A stretch of 64,000 nucleotides of DNA from Brasenia schreberi (GCA_036023115.1 JAYKKT010000090.1:30310501-30374500), one strand, 5' to 3'; positions 45,171 to 58,171 are shown, numbered from the stretch's first letter. Made by a program: numbers and translations. The notes: generated by a model from the letters alone, not told the origin.

Positions 45171-45862
45171 AACCTAATATACATTAACAAATACAAACAA
45201 TTCACAATCATTCATCTTCAATAAATGTCTCTTAATACCACAACATAACTATAACCATAACCTTTACAAAATATTTTTGAGTATTTTAGAAATCACCCAA
45301 TAATTTCTTCTTTGATAGTGGCTTTTATTATAAGGAAAAACTTTTTGTGCAAACTAAAGTTTGGAGGTTGAAACCAAGCCGTCAAAATCTCCTTCTTTCT
45401 ATTTATCTCTCTCTCTCTCTCTATTAATATAGAGGGAGGACCTAATATATATTAGCAAATACAAACAATTCTTCAGATGATACATATGAATGTTTGAAAC
45501 TTAAAGTTAAAATGCAAAGAGTGAATTTATTTAAATTTAAAAACTAAAAAGTGTTTATATGAATAAAATATACCTCTAAAAAGGTATACATGCACATTTT
45601 GTTTTAAAATTTAAATATCAATAATTCATCAATCAAGATACATGATTGATATATGTTTGAATTTGCTTATATTAAAATACTAGCATTTATTGGGTTCTCT
45701 CTTGATATATATAATGATGTTAGTTCTTTAGAGTATATATTACCATTTAATCAATTGGATGATCGTGATTCGTGCAAAACAATGTTGTTTTATTTGTTGT
45801 ATTTCCATTTAGTCGCCCTAATCAAACAGTTGCAATTAGGGAGTGTATATTCTTTAAGGAGT

Positions 45863-45876
<14 letters not shown>

Positions 45877-45948
<72 letters not shown>
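45877..45948. repeat. (GA)n microsatellite
   Basis: About 36 uninterrupted GA units in the unit B intron. Confidence 0.9.
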
Positions 45949-45951
<3 letters not shown>

Positions 45952-46817
45952 GAAAGTCATTTCAAATGAGTGTTATTCGAATTTCCACGTTTATGTATAT
46001 TAGGACATGTTGATGGCCTGGCTTTATCTTTGGCATATGATTACTGATATACTTTTTGTGTAAGACTGAATTTACACGTAGACAACTTTTTGTATAAGAA
46101 AGAATTTATCAAGTAAGTCATTAATATATTGTAGACTATGAACAATGATATATTGGCACCTTAAACAATGAAGTATGGTCTGGAGCGGAGCCAAAACAGA
46201 ATCAATGGTGTGGTTTGGTTTAGTTTAGTTTATAACGGAACCAACCTTGACCATGAACACCCCCAATTGTGGGCCATTTCTTGGAAGTGCGCTGTGCATC
46301 TGTGAGGCTAACATAAGCATCTTAAATAAAGAATAAGAAGCTTACGCTTGGAGGGTTAATGGGGGTACCTTCTGAAGACTTTGGACCTGGGGCCGCTGCT
46401 CCATTGGAGGGCGGCAGGTATGAATCAGGCGGTGGAGATGGCGATCGGCCAGAACTATCCGGTGGAGGTGGCGGCCGGTACAAATCAGGTGGAGCAGAAC
46501 CTGGTAATATGACACTCACCATCAAGTTTTTATATACACCACGATAATCTATCACCAGGATGGGCATCAGGCTGGTTCCATGTTTTCGGTCTTTTGCATG
46601 CAAGGAAATAAAATACATCCGTATATCCAATAAATTTTCTACGTAACAAAGGTTGTGAAATGTACAGGGGCAATAAACATCCGGACAATGCACAAAGAGC
46701 AATAGCTCACCTGGCTAATGGTTTGACTTATGAATTGAATGTCATGAGTTTCATATCAGACGCATGCATCTGGTAGGCTTTCTAGCCAACCTCCACTCAG
46801 GATTCTGTCTCTCAACT

Positions 46818-47222
46818 AGACATGGACGGTTCAGAATCGATTGACGAGTTTGAACAGGAACCAAATCGGTTGTGGAACCAGCCTCAAACTTGTAACCAGA
46901 ACCGGAAATCATCTGGTTCAATTACAATTGGTGATTTTCAGAAACCGGTCCAAAACCAAAATCAAAACCGACAGTTTCAAACTGGTATTAAATAGTTAAT
47001 ATACATTCACATTTAATAACATAAGTTCAAATGGTAGAAAGTTTTCTACTGTTGAGATTATTGAGATTAGTGTGGAGTTCGACTCTGAAAACAGGCATTT
47101 GCCCTCTTTTAGAAAAAAGAAATATTTTTTATTGATTTCGAGGCTATTCCAGAACCGTCTCAAAACCTTCGCTTCCAAGTTCCAGGTAACCAGGAACCAA
47201 GGTTCTGAAACCAGACATGTCT
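46818..47222. repeat. GAACCGG-rich dispersed repeat, copy 5, with a nested SINE-like unit
   Basis: The outer parts have CAGGAACCAAATCGGTTG and CCAGGTAACCAGGAACC wording like the other copies. The centre (about 47028-47115) has a SINE-like unit with a B-box match (GTTCGACTC) and an A-rich end. The repeat is flanked by near-inverted TAGACATGGACGG / CCAGACATGTCTAC. Confidence 0.5.
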
Positions 47223-47739
47223 ACTCTCCATTTTAACAAAAAAGAAAAAGAAAAAATGCATCCATACTAGTGCATCATATATAAGTGTGTCAATTAAGAA
47301 GGATTTTACTGGTATGAAACATATGTCATCACTTACCGTGAATAAAAGTTTCTCAAGGTATTTGTATGAACAGAGAGAGCTCAATTGGTTCAACCCAAAA
47401 CACCAAAAGACAGGAAGATTAACGGCATTGGCCTCCCAAATCCTAGTCTTAGACAGTTGGAGAGATTTCATGGGTTCATAAGGCTGGGACTTTCAATTAC
47501 CAAAATCCGTGGCGTAATTCCACACGCATAGACATCAAATACATGGCACTAATTGGAGATTACCGTAAACTTGTTGGCTTTCTGCAGTAGGTATTGACAC
47601 AGCAGCTAGGAAGAGCAGTAGAGCGAAGCCAATTTCAAATTGATTGATGTCCATGCAGCTTTTGTTGGATTTCCTTGCTTTATAATCTCTTGAAACTTGG
47701 GGCCATGGCCCCTATTTGATTGAATGGCTTAGGCGTGCA

Positions 47740-48300
47740 GTACAAGTATCGCAGGCTTAGTTGTATCTCGAAACTTCTTTGTTTTCTCCTTCAATGAGCA
47801 AAGTATTCAACGAGCTTTACCACAGCTTCACTTTGTGAATTCTTTGAAGCATACGAAAGCTTTCGAGAGTTCAATTGAAGTACTTCAGTTAGCAAATGTT
47901 TTGATCTTCACAAGAGAATCCATCAAATGAAGAAACTTTCTTGATTCTGCTGCACATCTAAGTGGTGCGTTTGGCAGTGACCAACAAGGTGTCTTTCTAA
48001 ATCTGCATCTATGATGCTCTACAACATCCGGTGATAGATCTATGGAGAAGGGGGGCAACGTTTCCTTTTACTGTTTGGAACAAGGTTCATCTTCTATAGA
48101 CACACATCATATGTCTCAAGAGTACAATAAACACTACAGTACAAACTACATTACAAACATGAATCGATTGAAGAACACCTGTAAAACCTTTTCTGAGGCT
48201 TCACACCATAAACATGATCTCAAGATTTATGAACACGTCCCTTAATTTATGGAACAGAACAATTGAGTGGGCACTTGTCGAGCACAACACAAGCCTGGAT
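47740..48300. repeat. Receptor-kinase unit 3' flank, unit C
   Basis: It matches 57420-58170 and the two-part flank of unit A. It contains the uninterrupted GAAGTACTTCAGTTAGC site that serves as the empty-site reference for the insertion at 34926. Confidence 0.65.
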
Positions 48301-48303
48301 TAC

Positions 48304-48746
48304 CTTGGACGTGGATTGGTTGATTCTGTGCCAGATGCATAAAATCGCTTGAAGTCTCAGACGATTCTGCTCCTTGCAACGATGAAACTTCAAATTTCAT
48401 GGCCTCCCTCAATGAAGTCACAATTCCTGTCATGTTGGGTCTCTTACTCGAGTGCTCCTCAGTGGCAAGATTTCGAATTGACATGTAGTAAAAGCCCTTC
48501 AACTCAGGATCCATTACACTTTCCAAGTCCCCTTTCAAAAGCTTCGGCCTGAACCATTGGGTCAGAGGAACGCTGCGTTCTTTTTCCTCTCTAATTCCTG
48601 CAGGTTTTCCAGTTATGAGTTGGAAAAGAAGTAAAGAACTACACCGAAGAATTTGAGTCATGTAGTACCTGCACAAATTTTAACATGCAATCAGGTAACT
48701 CAGTAAATCTTTCTCAAACAAGAATAAGCAATTCATATTGGAAACC
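48304..48746 (-). pseudogene. Receptor-like kinase pseudogene C (last exon only)
   Basis: It corresponds to the C-lobe exon of the family: [60 protein letters not shown]. Deletions remove part of the SDVYSFGVV segment and the helix with IWEVAE. A one-base loss near 48345 shifts the frame before the normal NPRPR end. Homology stops at about 48746 and no upstream exon is present. Confidence 0.8.
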
Positions 48747-50312
48747 CCCGCAATCAGATTTTCAGCCCCATTGTAATCTCTCTCTCTCTCTCTCACACAC
48801 ACACATGTATTTTTCGTTTCCACTGTCATACGGTTTAGTTGCTTGAGTTTAATCTGCAAAGTCAACAGCTATTTCATGCAGAGACATTTTTGGTTCGTCA
48901 GTTCATGTATCTTTTTTTCGCTTTCTCGAACGTCAAGGTTTCTTTGATTACTTCACAAAAACAACGGAATGATGAGGTTCATTGCTTCATTAGATATTGA
49001 AAACAGGGTTAAAACCCTCCTTTTGAAATAGATGTCTAACTACTGAGGTAACTGCGAGGAAGAAGCAATCGCTCTGCGTAGGATGCCTCCAAAAGGGGGC
49101 AACCCGTCTTGCAAATGAATAATGGAGCTAATAGTCTGAACGTTGATGTGTTTGTCCGCTCCAGACGCCTGACTAATATCCTGCATTGCCTGTTTGTTAT
49201 TGATTTAGCTCATTTCACATTGCATACCACAATTGCAAAATGAGCTGCAAGAAATTATGAAGTTTCATGTCAAGTACAAGCAAGCTTCGAGGAATCGTAG
49301 GCAATGAATAATGGCCTCAGGACAGAGGTCACACCAGATGCCTCTTAGTTTTATGTGTACATATTTCTTCCTTAATCTTCTTTGTCTTCAAATTGATGTT
49401 CTGTTGTTTTCTAACTTCAAATATTTCGCACTTTTCCATCTCAACCCTTAGTATAGGTACATTCCAAAGCTACATGCATGAATATTTCAATGCTTAAACA
49501 TATCATTAATCCATTACATCTATTTAAATTCAAAAGCAATTGCCATTTGGGCGTTGGCGCCTTGCTTCTGTTTTGCTTCTAAAAAAGAATACACATAGGC
49601 TACGTTTTCTTCTAGTTAATGATGGATGCATATGAGAACCTCAAAAATCAATAGATGGCAAAAGACAGAAGGAGAAGTTCCCAAAGCTTGTCCTCATTGA
49701 TCAGTTTCAAACGCCTGGCTGATTCAAAGAAGAAGTGATACATGCAAGGAAAAAGTTGAATGTTGTTACACTTAACTTGTCTGAGGTTTCATTTGTTTTC
49801 TCTGTTAACCTCGTTGGCTTAGTCTGCTTGCATTTTTTAAAGAACGCAATTCTTGTCAGAACATTGTTGAATTGAGTCATTATATGATTCTATCTTTATC
49901 CGAGGGCTAATGCATCTTTCTCCGGGCGCTTTCAGTTTAGAAAACAATATGTGCCAACCCTGTCCCCGTGGGTTCGTCATTCTCTAGAATTCAGTTGCCT
50001 CGACATATCTTGGTACTATAGCTTATGCTGGTTGATCTAATCACCCCTAGCACCTCTAGAATTCTGTATGCTATTTAACCAATATCTTTCTGGTGCAGTT
50101 TTGAACAAAATTACCAAAGTAAACTTTTGATTAAAGATACAGTTAGAAGGATAGTACTTCAAAGAATACAACATATTTGAGAACGAATAGATTTAAATGC
50201 ATGAATTTGTTGACTGGACCACTTTCCAAATTTAAGCTCATTATAGCCGAAAACATGTCCAAAATTCTATTTTAATGGGAGGGGTTCTAATGGTAGAATA
50301 TTTTTCACACAG
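48747..50312. other. Intergenic / possible 5' region of the WEB-like pseudogene
   Basis: No coding segment is recognised. A short (CT)n(CA)n run is at about 48777-48805. It may hold 5' intron sequence of the WEB-like gene. Confidence 0.35.
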
Positions 50313-51282
50313 TCCAACTCAGTTGATGCTGAGGTAACAAAGGTGGAGGAAGAAACTCTGCGGTTGGAGAAGGATTTGATCATGAAAGAACGGGAAACTC
50401 TGGATGTTCTGAAAAAGCTAGATAAAACAAAAATTGTTGTAGAGGAGTTGAAATCAAACCTTCAAAAAGGATCTTCAGAAGATTCGGCAACTTTGATTTC
50501 AAATGCAAGTTCATGTTGCGGAAGACCAATGATATTGCCTGTAATGTTCGGTCCTTGTGTTGGTCGTACCAGGCCAACTTTCACTGGCGGATTGCAGGCC
50601 GTGTTTCAAAGTAAAGCACCCCAGGCATCTGCGCAGATAAAAAGTTGTGAATCAAAGATGGAGTTGACGGATGCATTGGATGTAAGCCATGCCACAAAAA
50701 AGGACTACGTGCATGTATCAGAGAGTTCTCCACAACAATATGCAGATAGCACACTCGGAACCAATTCAAAGCCAATATTATTGGCAACAAAGCAGGTGAA
50801 TCCGGCAACTCGAACACTAGTTTCCTTGCCTCATAAATACATAGAGACAAACATGGCCCTGTTGGTAAAAACCATAAACATACATGCATAATAAAATAAT
50901 ATACGACAAATATAAGCATGCATAAACAACAACCGCAGATCCAAAATAACTCATAATCAAGTCATACGAAAAACAAAAGCAGAAGCAAAATAAAAAACTT
51001 ATATGTGTGAGTCGCCCTAGTGGACTTTCCTTAAAGAAAACAGTGTCCCACTATGAATACATACGGGTACCTACGTCTTTCTATAAGTATAAAATACACA
51101 CACAACTCGAAAAACATGTACCTGACTTCGAGTCGACCTCGAACACGTCTGAGTCGTCTATGACTAGAGTAGAGAGACTAACCATGGGTACATGGACTAG
51201 AGCAACACCATGAACAAAAAGACGGAACCTGGAGACGGAAATAGAGAGAGTGAAAATTGTGTGTTTAGGGAGGTTCCCTAAT

Positions 51283-51298
51283 CACCTATTTATAGGGT
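51283..51298 (-). promoter_or_regulatory. TATA box of the second Copia 3' LTR
   Basis: CCCTATAAATAGG on the minus strand. The same box lies in the partner LTR near 55020-55033. Confidence 0.5.
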
Positions 51299-52228
51299 GT
51301 ACATGTGGATCACAGATCATGGATATAATCCAAATAATATATCGTTTTAGTTGCAACCATCCCGTCTTTTTCGGAACCGTCCTAGCTTATCCTTATAGTA
51401 GGACTTGATCCCATTAAGAGAATAATCTCTTGCTAAACTTATAGTCATGACACTTCAAGTTTACTGGAGAAAAACACACTAATACTGAAAGTATCATATA
51501 ATACAAACTATCATCCTATTCACCCAATAACTTGTTATTACCACATTGAACCTATTTATTGGGATCTCAACTCAGTTAGGTTGGGTTGCTAATGCTTCTT
51601 AATAAATCATGGGTTTCAGTTTCATTCCCAATCTCAAATTTTCAACTAAGGCTACTGATAGACCCTTAGTTAAATGATAAATTGTGTTACCTTTGTATCC
51701 AACAAAATCTATAGCCATAACCCTATTAGATACAAGAGTCCTTACAGACTTCAGTCTGACTTCTTAACAATTGTAATCATGCTATTACAATGTATTGAAA
51801 TTGCAAAAAGTAGTTTATTTATCATATGTAAACTAAATATAAGTCCCTTAAGTTATTTAATTTCTAATACAGTCTCATCCAAAGTACATAGTTCTGCCTC
51901 AAAAGTAGAACGTGCCAAAATAATATGTTTCTTAGATTTTCAAATGATAGCACCACCACCTAAAATAAATACATATCCAATGACCCCATTACTCCAATTT
52001 TTTTGTTATTCAACTTATATCACTAAATCCTTCAAGAACGAAAGGATTTTTACCATAATTTAGTCTAAGAAAAATTATTTTCTTCACATAGCGAAACACA
52101 CTTTCTAGAGCTTCTCAATGGATTTTATCTGGAAAACTAGTATATATACTCAACTTACACATAACAAATGCAATATCTGATCATGTATAATTGGTTAGAT
52201 ACGTCAAACTACTGATAATGTGAGAATA

Positions 52229-52828
52229 TCATAGTTGAGACACAGGAATACCACTTTCATTCTTATACAAAGCCTTAGATGAATCATGTGGGGTCTTAAC
52301 ATGTCTACAATTTGTATATCCAAATCTCTCTAAAACTTTTTCAACGTAATGACACTGAAAGATTACTATATCATTAAAAATCCTTATAATTTTAAGCCTT
52401 AAAATCACATCAGTCACACCCATATCCTTCGTCTCAAACTTGCTATATAAGAATAACTTAGTCTTATTTAATATTCTCATATCGAAAGCAAACAATATAT
52501 CATCTACATATAGATAAATAATGATGAAAGCATTATTTATCGACTTATAGTAGACACACTTATTATAATAATTAGAAGCGAAACCAAAAGATGATATCAC
52601 ATAATCAAACTTTTCATGCAATTTTTTATGAACTTGTTTTAAAACATATAATGATTTAACAAGGTTACACAACTTAGGCTCATTACCACGAGCGATAAAT
52701 CCCTGTAGTTGATCCATATAAATTTCTTCATAGAGGTCACCATGTAAGAAATCAATCTTCACACCTATTTGATGGATTGTGAGATCATATATGGAGGTTA
52801 GTGCTATTAGAATCCGGATGGTGGTCAT
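52229..52828 (-). pseudogene. Copia reverse transcriptase remnant
   Basis: An open 199-residue stretch with IHQIGVKIDFLHGDLYEEIY, QGFIARG, then LYVDDILFA (the YVDD box) and KFETKDMG. This is a Copia reverse transcriptase in which the usual QMDVKTAFLNG has drifted to QIGVKIDFLHG. The flanks are closed by stops. Confidence 0.8.
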
Positions 52829-53816
52829 TTAAGAAACTGGGGAATAACGTAATCTATTCCTTCCCTTTGTGTGTATCCCTTGACAACTAATCTGGCATTC
52901 TACTTATTGATTGTTTCGTCTGTATTCACTTTCTTCTTAAAGATCTACTTACAACACACAGTAGAACAACCAGGAGGCAAATCCATCAATTCTTAAGTAC
53001 TATTGGAAAGAATTAACTCGATTTCATTATTAACGACTTCCTTCCAAAACTTAATCTTGGGTGAGGGCATAACATGTTGAAAGGTGATAAGACCAACATT
53101 GACATTGAAAAATAACAAAGTAACTTCCAAAGTCTTTTGATATCCTAGGTCGTTTACTTTTTCTTAGTTCAACTATTTTCTCAGAGTCATGATATGGAAA
53201 CAACACATTCAAGGTCACCATCGACATTTGTCATTCTTTCCACATGATCGGGAATGAAACCAATAATATGATCAAAATTTTTAGAAGATAGACTTTAGAG
53301 AACTCTAGTCTTCATTAAAAACACATTATCAAAGAATGTAGTATCATAGATCTCAACAATTATATTAACGTCTATGCCATAAATATCATATCTAATGATA
53401 AAAAATCTATACCCATAGTTTGTCTCCACGTAACTCAGAAATATAACATCTAATGTTTTGTGTTGAGAGATGAATACTTTTGCAAGACACCCTTATACTT
53501 TGATATATTTGAAACTAGTCTTTCGACCAATCCAAAGCTCAAGAGGACTATTTTTCTTATAATTGTGGGGAATTAACCATATCACAAAGTGTTATATTTT
53601 TTCGTTTACGTATCTCATTATATTGAAGAGAATATGAAATAGTAACCTCATTAACAATACTGTTGTTTCGACAGTATATTTAGAAAATAGTTGAGGTATA
53701 CTCTTCTCCCCTATCAGACCTTAATCATTTAAGTACCTTATATGTTTGAGTTTATACTTCATTCTTAAATATTTGAAACTTTTTTAAACCTTTATCTTTA
53801 CTTTTAAATAAATATA

Positions 53817-54071
53817 TCAGTATATACTGCAATCATCAATAAACATGATAAAATATCTTTTGTTATCCCTTGTAGTCATCATCTTGAATTTACAAATATT
53901 AGTGTGCACCAAATCCAAAATCTCGGATTTCCTTTCAATCGTATAGAAAGGTTTCCTAGGTTGCATCGCTTGCACACATATACCATATTTGTATTTTTTA
54001 TCTATGATAATTTTAGGGATAAGATTTAAATTCATCATTATTTTCATGAAATCAAGATTTAAATAACCCAA
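53817..54071 (-). pseudogene. Copia GAG-preintegrase/integrase remnant
   Basis: Contains GYLNLDFMK, CVQAMQPRKPF, ILDLVHTNICKF and RYFIMFIDDCSIY, the zinc-binding tail and first catalytic region of a Copia integrase. Asn replaces the D of DLVHTD. Decayed. Confidence 0.7.
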
Positions 54072-54663
54072 CCTATCATGTCATACATCTAGATGATTCA
54101 ACATTATATACTAAAGAAGAGGACAAAGCAAAAGTAAATGTTTTATTATCATTAAAATTCATAAAATATCAATAATTGGTTATACATGAATTTTAAATAT
54201 ATCTTCTATATCATACAAATAGACTTTCAAAAGAAACACTCAGTACTAAGTCGTATAATAATAACTTTATTACGTTTGCAATATAACCTTAATATCTTCC
54301 TAACTAAAGCAGGAGTATTAAAGATATTCTAGTGAATCATTGGAATGTATGTGACTCTCTCAAGAGTTAGAACATTTTTTAAAGAAAACTTCAAGTCAAC
54401 ACACCCTTCGCTCTTGACTTCAGTAGTCGAATGATTTCTTAAGGTCACTATTTACCCATAGACGGCCTAATAAGATACAAACAAAGGTTGGTCAGCACAT
54501 ACGTACACATTAGTCCTAGTGTCTACTATTAAATACTATAACTAATAAATACAGAAGAGATGAAGTTTAAGGAATATATACCGTTACTAGCAGGTACAAT
54601 GGTGACCACCATATTGACCTTAGTTACTTCAATGACTATAAGTTTCTTGGCTTTCTTTGAGGG

Positions 54664-54705
54664 ACAATCGCTCTCCCAATGTCCAACATGACCACAAAGC
54701 TAGCA
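54664..54705 (-). pseudogene. Copia gag zinc knuckle
   Basis: CWLCGHVGHWESDC on the minus strand has the CX2CX4HX4C spacing of retroviral-type zinc knuckles. It is intact, whereas the frame around it is not. Confidence 0.75.
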
Positions 54706-55632
54706 TAATGTATTTTTGTGTTTTTTTAGATCTTGGCTTTTTGTTTATGACCATAGTTACGGACTTGTCTTAGAGAAAGCGCTCTACTATGTACATATAC
54801 AGGTACCTAGACCTTCCTCACAGGATAAAACATACACAACTCGAAGAGCACATACTTGGTTTCGAGTCAACCTCAAGCACGCCTTAATCACCTATGGTTG
54901 AGGCAGAGAAAGATTAACCCCAGGCACAAGGACTAGAGCAACAACACAGGCAAAAAAATAGAACAAGGAGACGAGAAGAGAAAGAGTGAAAACTGTGTGT
55001 TCATATTGGAGCCCTAATTACCTATTTATAGGGTGCATGTGTAGATCAGACATCGGAGATCCGATCCAAATGATGCATTATTTTAGTTGAAACCGTCCCG
55101 TCTTATTCAAAAGTGTTCCTCCTTATCGAGAATCATCCCACCTTATCCCTAACACCACACGGTTTAGTTGAAACCATCTCGTCTTATTCGAAAGTGTCCC
55201 TCCTTATCCAGAACCGTCCCACCTTCTCTCTATCCATGATCATAAAAAATTAGTAACTGTTAGATCAAAAGTTCTTCATAGAAAAAGATAGATACAACCC
55301 ACGAGCCCAATCCCAATCTAAGCTCGACTGACATGCGTATGGGTGCACATGTATAGTATGACATGTACTCACTAAGGTCTTTAAACTAAGGTTCAAGAGC
55401 TACCAAATATATAAAAGGACTCGTGAGTTTGTAACATTGTTCGATATAAGACTAAACTTTGTCTCCTCCAAATCATCTTTTGTAAAAGTTCCTCGTAGGG
55501 GTTCCTTTTACACTTTAGGACTTTCGTATATATTAATTAAATATTTAGAGATAACAACATCAATTAAACTAAGAGGCACCCTGAGAAATATTGATGCAGT
55601 TGAAACAAGGGAAGATAAATTTAAGCCGAGCA

Positions 55633-55722
55633 ACTGGCAGTTTATCAGAAGTTCGGGCATCAATTAAATCGTTGAATGCACAGTTGGCAGTTTATCACAC
55701 GTTCGGGCATCAATTAAATCGT
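55633..55722. repeat. 50 bp direct duplication in the WEB-like pseudogene
   Basis: TGGCAGTTTATCA.A.GTTCGGGCATCAATTAAATCG occurs at 55634-55672 and 55684-55722. The offset of 50 moves the frame by two, and leaving one copy out would put both coding halves in the same frame. Confidence 0.75.
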
Positions 55723-56629
55723 AGTGAGCCGAGTTGTATCAAAAGATGGCCGAAGCTGCTAAGTCTGATGTTCTAAGAACTATGATAGACATTGAACATA
55801 CAAAGGCCGGTATTAAGACCGCAGAAATTAAGTGCAATGCAGCAAACAAAGTGGAAGAGGTGGCACGAGCGTCTGAGTTATCCTTGCTTGCGGAGAAAGA
55901 AGCTCTTGAAAAGAGTCAAAATGCTGAGACAGGGTTTACCCAAATGCAACATCATTCAGGATTGACACTTCCTCATGAAGAATATTGCACGTTAGCTAGC
56001 AATGCCAAAGAGGCTGAGCATGACGCGAAAAAGAGAATTGAAGCAGCAATGCTTAAAGTAGACGAGGCTAATGCCGCCAAGTTGGAGGTGTTAAAGGAAT
56101 TGCAGAGAGAAGCAGAAGATGTCAAAGTATGCAGAGAGGCAAATCGGAAGGTTCTTGTCAAGGCAGAAAAATGCTAATGATGCAAAGCTTGCTGCTGAAG
56201 AGTCCTTACGAAGATGGCGAGCGGAGCACAGTCAGCAGCGACGATCTATTCAGAGTCCGATGAAGTTCAAGAACTCCTACCCTGTTCACCGGCGTGAAAA
56301 TAGCCGAAGTCCAGTTTATTAGATGTTAATGGTGTGAATCTGATTGGAGATGAACCAAATAGAGTGCTCAAGCCAACTCTCTCTTGAGCTGGAAGCTAGT
56401 GTCTGCTGACGGTTTTGGGATTGATTTGGAACCTGATGAACCTAAAGTTTCTTTAACCCAGATGTTGAGAAGAAGGAATGGGGTCCTTTCTTCTGACAAA
56501 TCTCAGGAAGGAGCCATGATGATGATGCAACGACAATTTTCCGTGAAGAGAAAGAAATTGATTCTCCCACATTTTGCACTGCACTTGGTGAAAGGAAAGA
56601 AAAAGAAGCAAAAGTTCTAAATGGCCTTT

Positions 56630-57339
56630 GTCATTTAATCCACGGAACATGTTCTGTTAATGGCAATCCATGTAATGGACCCACTTTGTGGGGAAAGGCT
56701 TGGTTTTGGTTGGCCATTGCCATGTAATCGTGCTTAATATCTATAACGAGCTGTTTTTTGGCATGCCTTTATTTCTCTTCTTGACCTCATCTTCTAGTAT
56801 GAGATGTTAGTTGCTCATCGTTTTCAATATTCACCATCTTGAGGTTTCCTATCATGCTCTCTAACGAGCTGTTTTTATGACATGTTGGTGCGAGCAGTAG
56901 GCTCTCTTTTTGGCACAGCAAACCGTGGAGTCAAAGAACAGAATGAGCGACTCACAATGAGTATTCAAGTACGATGAAACCGATTTCATTTTGAATTGGA
57001 CGTGTTGATGATAATTATGATGATATTTTAGTTGCTTCTTGGTTGTAAGCTGGAGCTAATTTCTTAATAGAGATTGCCTGGTAAGCTTAGGTTCTCGAAA
57101 TAACATCATAAACTTGCTTGGTTTCAGTAAATTGTGCCATGAGAGGGGTTTCGTTAGAGTAATCATGGGCTCCATTTTAATACTGGCATGGAATAATCAG
57201 ATGCCCAGATCTGAAACCAATTTTAATTGGAACTGTAGTTGAAACCTGTATTGGGCACATCAGGGATTTTCAGATTTAGCGGTTATCAGATACTTGTGAC
57301 ATTAAGCCCAGAAAATGCACATTCATTTTGGTTTCATAA
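56630..57339. other. 3' flank of the WEB-like pseudogene
   Basis: No gene is seen. AACGAGCTGTTTTT recurs at 56747 and 56863, which suggests a small internal duplication. Confidence 0.35.
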
Positions 57340-58171
57340 CTATAGATCCTATACTTTAAAAGAAGATTGATTCCAAGAAGAAAAATAAATCGGAACGACA
57401 AATCCCACAGAAACAAACTCTCCTTTGGTTCGGTTGTATCTCAAATCTTCTCTTTGTTTTCCCCTCCAATGAGCAAAATATTTAATGACCTTTACCACAG
57501 ATTCACTTTGTGAATAGGTTGAAGTATAGGAAAGCTGTAGAGAGTTCAACTGAAGTACTTCAATTTGCAAGTGATTTCATCCTCAAGAGAGAATCCATCA
57601 AATGAAGAAACTTTCTTTGATGATGCTTCACATCTAATGATCTGTTTGGCAGTGACCGACAAGCTTTCTTCCAAAATCTGTATATCTGATGCTCTACCCC
57701 TTGCGGTGATAGATCTACGGGGAAGGGGAAATGTTTTACTGCCATGTTAATTTTTCTTAATAGGGCATCTTATTATTTCCTATTACTGTTTGCAACAAAC
57801 CCTCCTATTATTCTCGCACCGGCGTCATGGTGTTATTCTCGCTCCCGATTGTCAAACACAAACGATTAATCATAGAAAAATAAACCTTGGTTATATGCAA
57901 ATCTTTCTTATGCTGCACCTAATTAAACCTAAAATTGAACAAGTTTAATCTTCTATAGACACACATCACGATCCTGCTCTCCATTTATGTCTCCAGAGTA
58001 CAATAAACATTATAGTACAAACTAAATTAAAAGCAAGAATCCGATAGAAGAACACCGGTGAAATCTGAGGTTTCACATAAAAAACATGAGCTCAAGTTTT
58101 AGGAACTCTTACCTTAATTTACGGAACAGAACAACTGAGTGGGCACTTGTCGAGCACTACACAAGCCTAGA
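57340..58171. repeat. Receptor-kinase unit 3' flank, unit D
   Basis: Most complete copy of the conserved segment that follows each receptor-kinase unit (compare 34740-37340, 40915-41320 and 47740-48300). It includes AATGAAGAAACTTTC, CAAGCTTTCTTCC and ATAGATCTACGGGG. Its repeated presence marks the duplicated block rather than a separate gene. Confidence 0.6.

Larger units (their letters stand above)
41329..47654 (-). pseudogene. LRR/proline-rich receptor-like kinase pseudogene B
   Basis: Exons recognisable from 5' to 3': 47564-47654, a signal peptide (MDINQFEIGFALLLFLAAVS) with donor G|GTAATC; a degenerate LRR-like stretch about 47330-47470 (SLQLSKTRIW, GLNQLSSL); 46369-46500, a proline-rich exon (YRPPPPPDSSGRSPSPPPD); a fused mini-exon 43845-43912; 42516-42584; 42230-42422 ([32 protein letters not shown]); and 41329-41737, an open C-lobe ending NPRPR. 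The exon with the glycine-rich loop and VAVK lysine and the exon with [12 protein letters not shown] are gone: a deletion joins the start of the former to the last bases of the latter. The membrane exon is also lost near 44550. It cannot encode a working kinase, although its C-lobe exons remain open. Confidence 0.85.
50859..55400 (-). mobile_element. Second Ty1/Copia retrotransposon, strongly decayed
   Basis: The LTR-like ends match each other: 51070-51400 and 54790-55110 share GGTACCTA, TCGAGTCAACCTC-like, GGACTAGAGCAACA, GAGAGTGAAAACTGTGTG and CCTATTTATAGGGTG words. Between them, minus-strand remnants run gag zinc knuckle (54664-54705), integrase (53817-54071) and reverse transcriptase (52229-52828), the Copia order. 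The left end, TGTTGG at 50859, abuts WEB coding sequence. Most of gag and the RNase H are not found. It differs from the element at 18183. The outer limits are approximate. Confidence 0.72.
50313..56620 (+). pseudogene. WEB-family (DUF827) coiled-coil protein pseudogene, split by a Copia element
   Basis: WEB/PMI proteins are plant coiled-coil proteins; some act in chloroplast photorelocation. The first part, 50313 to about 50800, follows a TTTTTCACACAG acceptor and reads EEETLRLEKDLIMKERETLD, then LDKTKIVVEELKSNLQK. The second part begins at about 55590 with MQLKQGKINLSRATGSLSEV, RASIKSLNAQ, typical of the family's MELKQAK...LNLxRTT region. It continues at 55740-56180 (KMAEAAKSDVLRTM, HEEYCTLASNAKEAEH) and ends AAEESLRRWRAE, then a basic tail SVKRKKLILPHF...GKKKKQKF (stop at 56618-56620). 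Lesions: a 50 bp direct duplication with two stops at about 55722, a frameshift in the A-run near 56167, another near 56380, and a 4 kb Copia insertion. Confidence 0.72.

Noticed and set aside
45772..45969. Frame with an (ER)n repeat
   Set aside because: It is only the translation of the (GA)n microsatellite.
46359..46547. Plus-strand Gly-rich frame (GGGGGRYKSGG)
   Set aside because: It is the reverse reading of the proline-rich exon of kinase B.
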